Part shown: positions 59,577 to 64,000 of the stretch, in pieces
Numbering within the stretch: position 1 is the first letter of the stretch
How the letters are laid out: each line of letters begins with the position of its first letter
NCBI RefSeq assembly: GCF_000384335.2
Contig: NZ_KQ031382.1
Span: 1,426,001-1,490,000 of the forward strand
Reading direction: 5' to 3'
Source: Hyphomicrobium sp. 99
GTDB lineage: Bacteria > Pseudomonadota > Alphaproteobacteria > Rhizobiales > Hyphomicrobiaceae
DNA length: 64,000 bases
The notes under the pieces: model-generated
The model's input: the letters and a program-made list of their open reading frames with translations, nothing else
Databases searched by the model: none
What the model was told of the DNA's origin: nothing
Made by a program: the position numbers and the translations under genes

Positions 59577-60458
59577 ATGGCGTCACTCAAGGGCAAGACC
59601 CTCTTCATTACGGGCGCGAGCCGCGGCATAGGACTGGCAATCGCGAAGAGAGCGGCGAGGGATGGCGCCAACATCGCCATCGCCGCCAAAACGGCCGAAC
59701 CAAATCCGAAGCTCGAAGGCACCATACATTCCGCAGCGAAGGAGATTGAGGACGCAGGCGGCGCCGCACTTGCCCTCGAATGCGATATCCGCAACGAGGA
59801 TGAAGTTCAGCGCGCCGTAGCGCAAACGGTCGAACGCTTCGGCGGCATCGACATTTGCGTCAACAACGCCAGCGCGCTTTCTTTAACTTCCATCGAGAAG
59901 ACGGAGATGAAGCGCTTTGATCTGATGTTTGCGGTCAATACGCGCGGCACTTTTCTCACGTCGAAGACCTGTTTGCCGTATCTGAAACGCGCCGAAAACC
60001 CGCACATTCTGACATTGTCGCCGCCTCTCGACATGCACTCCAAATGGTTTTCCGGGCACGTCGCCTATTCAATCGCAAAATACGGCATGAGCCTTTGCGT
60101 GCTCGGACTTTCCGACGAGCTAAAGAAGGACGGCATTGCCGTCAACGCGCTTTGGCCCCGGACAACGATCGCGACGGCGGCCGTGCAGAACATTCTAGGC
60201 GGCGACAAGCTCATGCGGATGAGCCGCACACCCGATATCGTCGCCGACGCGGCATATCTCATCTTCAGCCAGCCAGCGAAAACATTCTCAGGTCACTTCC
60301 TGATCGACGATACGTTCCTTTCGGAAGTCGGCGGCGTAGGGGATTTTGAAAACTACCGGGTCGATAATTCGATGCCCTTGGCACCTGATTTCTTCGTCCC
60401 CGCAGAAAGCAAACCGCCGCCAGGAGTTAAAATCGCACGGCTGTCGGAATTGGCGTGA
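59577..60458 (+). CDS. SDR oxidoreductase (HSDL2-like)
   Basis: The 293-residue protein has TGASRGIG (12-19), NNAS (96-99), S148, and catalytic Y164/K168. The long C-terminal part, with VPAESKPP in the tail, and the LSPPLDMHSKWFSGHVAYSIAKYGM section are typical of the HSDL2-like group, which acts on lipid-derived or acyl-chain substrates. Same strand as the two beta-oxidation genes before it, 101 bp downstream. Confidence 0.88.
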   Translation: MASLKGKTLFITGASRGIGLAIAKRAARDGANIAIAAKTAEPNPKLEGTIHSAAKEIEDAGGAALALECDIRNEDEVQRAVAQTVERFGGIDICVNNASALSLTSIEKTEMKRFDLMFAVNTRGTFLTSKTCLPYLKRAENPHILTLSPPLDMHSKWFSGHVAYSIAKYGMSLCVLGLSDELKKDGIAVNALWPRTTIATAAVQNILGGDKLMRMSRTPDIVADAAYLIFSQPAKTFSGHFLIDDTFLSEVGGVGDFENYRVDNSMPLAPDFFVPAESKPPPGVKIARLSELA

Positions 60459-60484
60459 GTTCAAGTCGGAGCGCGACAAAGCAT

Positions 60485-61429
60485 ATGACGACAGCATTGA
60501 TCACGCATCACGCCTTTCTCAATCACGACACCGGAGAACATCATCCTGAGCGGCCCGACCGGATGCGGGCCATCGACGAAGCGTTATCGCATGAGAGCTT
60601 CGCGCTTCTTGATCGCCGAGAGGCGCCTCTCCGCGAAGATGATCAGACCTATATCGCGATGGCGCACGGTGCGGACTACGTCGAGAGTCTGACCGCGGCG
60701 GTTGCGCATATTGAGCAAGGGCGCAAATACATCGACGGCGACACGGTGGCTTCACCCGGCACGTGGGAAGCCGCCCGCCGCGCCGTTGGCGCATCGCTCG
60801 ACGCTGTCGATATCGTGATGACCGGCGAAGCGGCGAACGTCTTTTGCCAGGTTCGCCCGCCAGGACATCACGCGGAGAGCCAGCGGGCGATGGGCTTCTG
60901 CTTCTTCAACAACGTGGCGATTGCGGCCCACTATGCGCGGGAGCGGTACGGCGCTGAGCGCGTAGCCGTCGTCGATTTCGACGTCCACCACGGAAACGGT
61001 ACACAAGAAATTTTCTGGTCCGATAAGGACCTTTTTTACGGCTCGACGCACCAGATGCCGCTCTTTCCCGGCACGGGCGCGTTGCGGGAAACGGGTGTCG
61101 GTAATATATTTAACGCGCCGCTGCGTGCAGGCGACGGACGCGAGCGGTTCGAAGAGGCGTTCAGAAGCCGAATCCTCGAGCCGTTGCACAATTTTGCCCC
61201 TGACGTGCTATTGATCTCGGCAGGTTTCGACGCGCACCAGAGAGATCCGCTCGGCTCGCTCAATCTTGTCGCACAAGACTTTCATTGGGCGACCGAATCC
61301 CTCTCTGAAGTAGCCCGGCGACACGGCAACGGGCGGGTCGTCTCCGTTCTCGAAGGTGGTTATGATCTCACGGGGCTTGCCCAATCCGCCGCGGCCCACG
61401 TAAAGGCGTTGATCGACGCGGGCCACTGA
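60485..61429 (+). CDS. Histone deacetylase family protein
   Basis: I choose ATG 60485 ([17 protein letters not shown]) over GTG 60455; homologs start this way. The 314-residue protein has the HDAC/acetoin-utilisation fold with [22 protein letters not shown] (His-His dyad), [16 protein letters not shown] (zinc ligands D and H), and [13 protein letters not shown] (zinc ligand D). Bacterial members are lysine or polyamine deacetylases. It starts just after the SDR gene; the GTG alternative would overlap its stop (GTGA). Confidence 0.92.
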   Translation: MTTALITHHAFLNHDTGEHHPERPDRMRAIDEALSHESFALLDRREAPLREDDQTYIAMAHGADYVESLTAAVAHIEQGRKYIDGDTVASPGTWEAARRAVGASLDAVDIVMTGEAANVFCQVRPPGHHAESQRAMGFCFFNNVAIAAHYARERYGAERVAVVDFDVHHGNGTQEIFWSDKDLFYGSTHQMPLFPGTGALRETGVGNIFNAPLRAGDGRERFEEAFRSRILEPLHNFAPDVLLISAGFDAHQRDPLGSLNLVAQDFHWATESLSEVARRHGNGRVVSVLEGGYDLTGLAQSAAAHVKALIDAGH

Positions 61430-61466
61430 GCAGCATGCCGCTCTCAACGCTCGGAAGCAGGACAAT

Positions 61467-61745
61467 ATGAATACAAAAGCACCGGAAAAGAACTTCGCCG
61501 ACATCAAGGAGATGACATTCGAGCGCGCGCTGAAGGAGCTTGAGGCCATCGTCGGCAAGCTCGAGCGCGGCGATGTCGAGCTTGAGGAAAGCATCACGAT
61601 CTACGAGCGCGGCGAAGCGCTTCGCGACCACTGCGATCGCCTGCTGAAGGCGGCAGAGGCAAAGGTCGAGAAGCTGACGCTCGGGGCCGACGGTACACCG
61701 ACGGGTACCACCCCGCTGGACAAGGACGGCAACGCGCCGTTTTGA
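61467..61745 (+). CDS. xseB: Exodeoxyribonuclease VII small subunit
   Basis: The 92-residue helical protein has the XseB core [45 protein letters not shown], followed by a charged tail. With XseA it degrades single-stranded DNA to oligonucleotides. xseB ahead of dxs, as here, is a common bacterial arrangement. The gap of 220 bases to dxs holds no gene that I can support. Confidence 0.95.
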   Translation: MNTKAPEKNFADIKEMTFERALKELEAIVGKLERGDVELEESITIYERGEALRDHCDRLLKAAEAKVEKLTLGADGTPTGTTPLDKDGNAPF

Positions 61746-61965
61746 CGGAAGAGCGCTCAGAAGAGCGCATTCAATCGGGCGCAGCCCGGCCCTCCAGGCA
61801 AACATTAACTTCTCTGCGGCACGCAAGCGCATTATGCCATCTACGGACCTCCGCAGTTGGGCGGATCGACGATAGGCGTTATGAATGCCCCGTACGTTCG
61901 GGGATGTTTGATTACCGCCCGCTTTCGCAACGGCACGTAAGTGACCATCGCATCAAGGTTTTACC

Positions 61966-63873
61966 GTGAGCCAGACACCGTTACTTGATCGTATTCAGAC
62001 CCCGCATGATCTACGCCAGTTGGGGGAAGATCAGTTGCCGCAGCTCGCAGCAGAGCTTCGCGACGAGACGATCAGTGCCGTCTCGGAAACCGGTGGCCAT
62101 TTGGGCGCGGGCCTGGGCGTGATCGAGCTGACGGTCGCTCTGCATTGGGTGTTCAATACGCCGGACGACCGCTTGATCTGGGACGTAGGCCATCAGGCCT
62201 ATCCGCACAAGATTTTGACGGGACGCCGCGACCGCATTCGCACCCTGCGCCAGCCGGGCGGCCTCGCGGGCTTCACGAACCGTGAAGAAAGTCCCTACGA
62301 TCCGTTCGGCGCCGGACATTCCTCGACGTCGATTTCCGCAGCGCTCGGCATGGCCGTCGCACGGGATCTGAACCAGAAATCGAACAACGTCATTGCCGTC
62401 ATCGGCGACGGCGCGATGAGCGCCGGAATGGCCTACGAGGCCATCAACAATGCCGGCGCACGCGACGAACGATTGATTGTCATTCTCAACGACAACGACA
62501 TGTCAATTGCGCCGCCGACCGGCGCGCTCTCGGCCTACCTCGCGCGTGTAACGTCCAGCGGCACCTACGTGCATTTGCGCGATTACGCGAAGCAGTTGGC
62601 GAAGATGCTGCCGAAGGCGTGGGAACGCCGCGCGGCCCGCGTCGAAGAATATACGCGTCACCTTTGGCAGGGCGGCGCCTGGTTCGAGGAGCTGGGATTC
62701 TATTACGTCGGCCCGATCGACGGACATGACCTCAATCAGCTTCTGCCCGTCTTGAAAAACGTGCGCGATCTCCAGCAGGGCCCGATCCTGCTGCATGTCG
62801 TGACGAAGAAGGGCAAAGGCTACGCTCCGGCGGAGGCGGCTGACGACAAGTATCACGGCGTCAACAAGTTCAATGTCATCACCGGCGCGCAGGTCAAGCC
62901 CAAGCCCAATGCACCGAGCTACACGAAGGTATTCGCCGACAGTTTGATTGCGGAAGCCCGGAAGGACAAACGTATCGTCGCGATCACCGCAGCGATGCCG
63001 TCCGGCACGGGTCTCGATCACTTCGGCAACGAATTTCCCGATCGCACGTTCGATGTCGGTATCGCCGAGCAGCACGCCGTGACCTTCGCAGCAGGGCTCG
63101 CGACCGAGGGTTACAAGCCCTTCGCGGCGATCTACTCGACCTTCCTACAGCGCGCTTACGATCAGGTCGTTCACGACGTTGCACTCCAAAGCCTGCCGGT
63201 TCGCTTTGCGATCGATCGGGCCGGTCTCGTCGGCGCCGACGGCGCAACGCACGCAGGATCGTTCGACGTAACCTACCTCGCGTGCCTCCCGAACTTTGTC
63301 GTGATGGCCGCGGCCGACGAGGCCGAACTCGTCCACATGGTCGCGACGCAAGCGCAAATTGACGACCGGCCGAGTGCGCTCCGCTATCCGCGCGGAGAAG
63401 GCGTCGGCGTCGAGTTGCCCGAAGAGGGCATTCCGCTCGAAATCGGTAAGGGCCGCATCGTCCGTCAGGGATCGAAGGTCGCTCTTCTCTCACTCGGAAC
63501 GCGGCTTGCCGAATGTCTGAAGGCTGCCGATCAACTCGCAGCCGCTGGGCTTTCGACGACGGTCGCCGACGCGCGTTTCGCAAAGCCTCTCGACGTCGCG
63601 ATGATCCGCGATCTGGCCGCAAATCACGAGGTTCTGGTGACCGTCGAAGAAGGATCCATCGGCGGCTTCGGCAGCCACGTGTTGCAGTTCTTGTCCGACG
63701 AAGGCCTGCTCGATCGCGGCCTTCGCGTCCGCGCGAAAGTTCTGCCGGACGTTTTCATGGATCACGGCAAGCCTGAAGCCATGTACGAAGCCGCACGGCT
63801 CAACGCGTCCGGTATTGTCGAGACCGTTTTCTCGGCACTAGGCCGCGCCGATGCAGTGGGGGAGCGCGCCTGA
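61966..63873 (+). CDS. dxs: 1-deoxy-D-xylulose-5-phosphate synthase
   Basis: The 635-residue thiamine diphosphate enzyme starts at GTG 61966. It has [12 protein letters not shown], the TPP/Mg motif [27 protein letters not shown], the central GHD motif (IDGHDL), and [14 protein letters not shown] near the C-terminus. It condenses pyruvate and glyceraldehyde-3-phosphate to 1-deoxyxylulose 5-phosphate, the entry to the MEP isoprenoid pathway. Confidence 0.97.
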   Translation: MSQTPLLDRIQTPHDLRQLGEDQLPQLAAELRDETISAVSETGGHLGAGLGVIELTVALHWVFNTPDDRLIWDVGHQAYPHKILTGRRDRIRTLRQPGGLAGFTNREESPYDPFGAGHSSTSISAALGMAVARDLNQKSNNVIAVIGDGAMSAGMAYEAINNAGARDERLIVILNDNDMSIAPPTGALSAYLARVTSSGTYVHLRDYAKQLAKMLPKAWERRAARVEEYTRHLWQGGAWFEELGFYYVGPIDGHDLNQLLPVLKNVRDLQQGPILLHVVTKKGKGYAPAEAADDKYHGVNKFNVITGAQVKPKPNAPSYTKVFADSLIAEARKDKRIVAITAAMPSGTGLDHFGNEFPDRTFDVGIAEQHAVTFAAGLATEGYKPFAAIYSTFLQRAYDQVVHDVALQSLPVRFAIDRAGLVGADGATHAGSFDVTYLACLPNFVVMAAADEAELVHMVATQAQIDDRPSALRYPRGEGVGVELPEEGIPLEIGKGRIVRQGSKVALLSLGTRLAECLKAADQLAAAGLSTTVADARFAKPLDVAMIRDLAANHEVLVTVEEGSIGGFGSHVLQFLSDEGLLDRGLRVRAKVLPDVFMDHGKPEAMYEAARLNASGIVETVFSALGRADAVGERA

Positions 63874-63913
63874 AGCATACTTAGAAAGCAAAACCTGAAC
63901 GTCGGAGGGTGAA

Positions 63914-64000
63914 ATGAACGCGATTGCGAGCCTCGTCGGGCGAGTTCTTCTTTCGGCAATATTCATTACCGCAGGGATCAACAAGATCTCGGGTTATTCC
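63914..64000 (+). CDS. DoxX-family membrane protein, cut by the window edge
   Basis: ATG 63914 has GGAGGG upstream. The visible start (MNAIASLVGRVLLSAIFITAG, then NKISGYS) matches the DoxX family N-terminus with its first helix and the GxxKI turn. The rest lies outside the window. Same strand and just downstream of dxs. Confidence 0.75.
   Translation, partial: MNAIASLVGRVLLSAIFITAGINKISGYS

Noticed and set aside
61742..61969. 75-codon frame between xseB and dxs
   Set aside because: Arg/Ser/His-rich, no start signal, overlaps both neighbours; probably leader DNA of dxs.

Overview
The window is a chromosomal segment of a GC-rich alphaproteobacterium. Gene content and order-level traits (RpoH, NadQ-type control of nadABC, alphaproteobacterial families such as TIGR02301, YgfZ-Tag-HD, a DUF3772 MscS channel, PpdK, and a Clp-N/coiled-coil protein) fit the Hyphomicrobiales, and a methylotroph such as Hyphomicrobium is plausible. 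The genus is inference from style, not proven by any marker here.

Region 1 (about 1-7400) is accessory and decayed: a PAS/HisKA_2 kinase with a single-domain response regulator, small exported Gly/His-rich and EF-hand proteins, a GlsB/YeaQ-type stress membrane protein, an orphan formate dehydrogenase delta subunit, a frameshifted 4-oxalocrotonate tautomerase, a duplicated segment with one intact and one broken copy of a small gene, and the last codons of a tyrosine recombinase. Three GGAAC-N17-NGTT matches suggest EcfG (general stress response) control.

Region 2 (7400-12650) is a compact nitrogen-metabolism island: Lrp/AsnC regulator, MetX-like alpha/beta hydrolase, GlnT/GmaS-like glutamine-synthetase-family ligase, and an APC permease with a duplicated loop. 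The ligase and permease share a two-box upstream motif with identical spacing. This is the best candidate for an undescribed system. Region 3 (12650-14980) holds a complete small tyrosine recombinase and the C-terminal remnant of a type-B carboxylesterase.

Region 4 (14981-28200) is core genome: tRNA-Glu(CUC), RluD-type pseudouridine synthase, rpoH, lipid kinase, AmiC amidase, pgsA-moaD-moaE, an MscS-family channel and uvrC. Region 5 (28200-39900) has two tandem exported glucosaminidase-like proteins with a shared C-terminal domain, a pteridine-reductase-like SDR, a TorF-type porin, a 54-bp triple repeat, an exported RNase T2, an M20 peptidase and ppdK.

Region 6 (40000-52500) contains nadQ-nadA-nadB-nadC with two palindromic operators, the coupled ygfZ-tag-HD operon, a dihydroorotase, an L,D-transpeptidase, a LysE-family exporter and an SRAP (HMCES) DNA-protein crosslink protein. 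Region 7 (52600-64000) has a Clp-N/coiled-coil protein, acyltransferase, Sua5, an acyl-CoA dehydrogenase/enoyl-CoA hydratase/SDR/HDAC-family run, xseB, dxs and the start of a DoxX gene.
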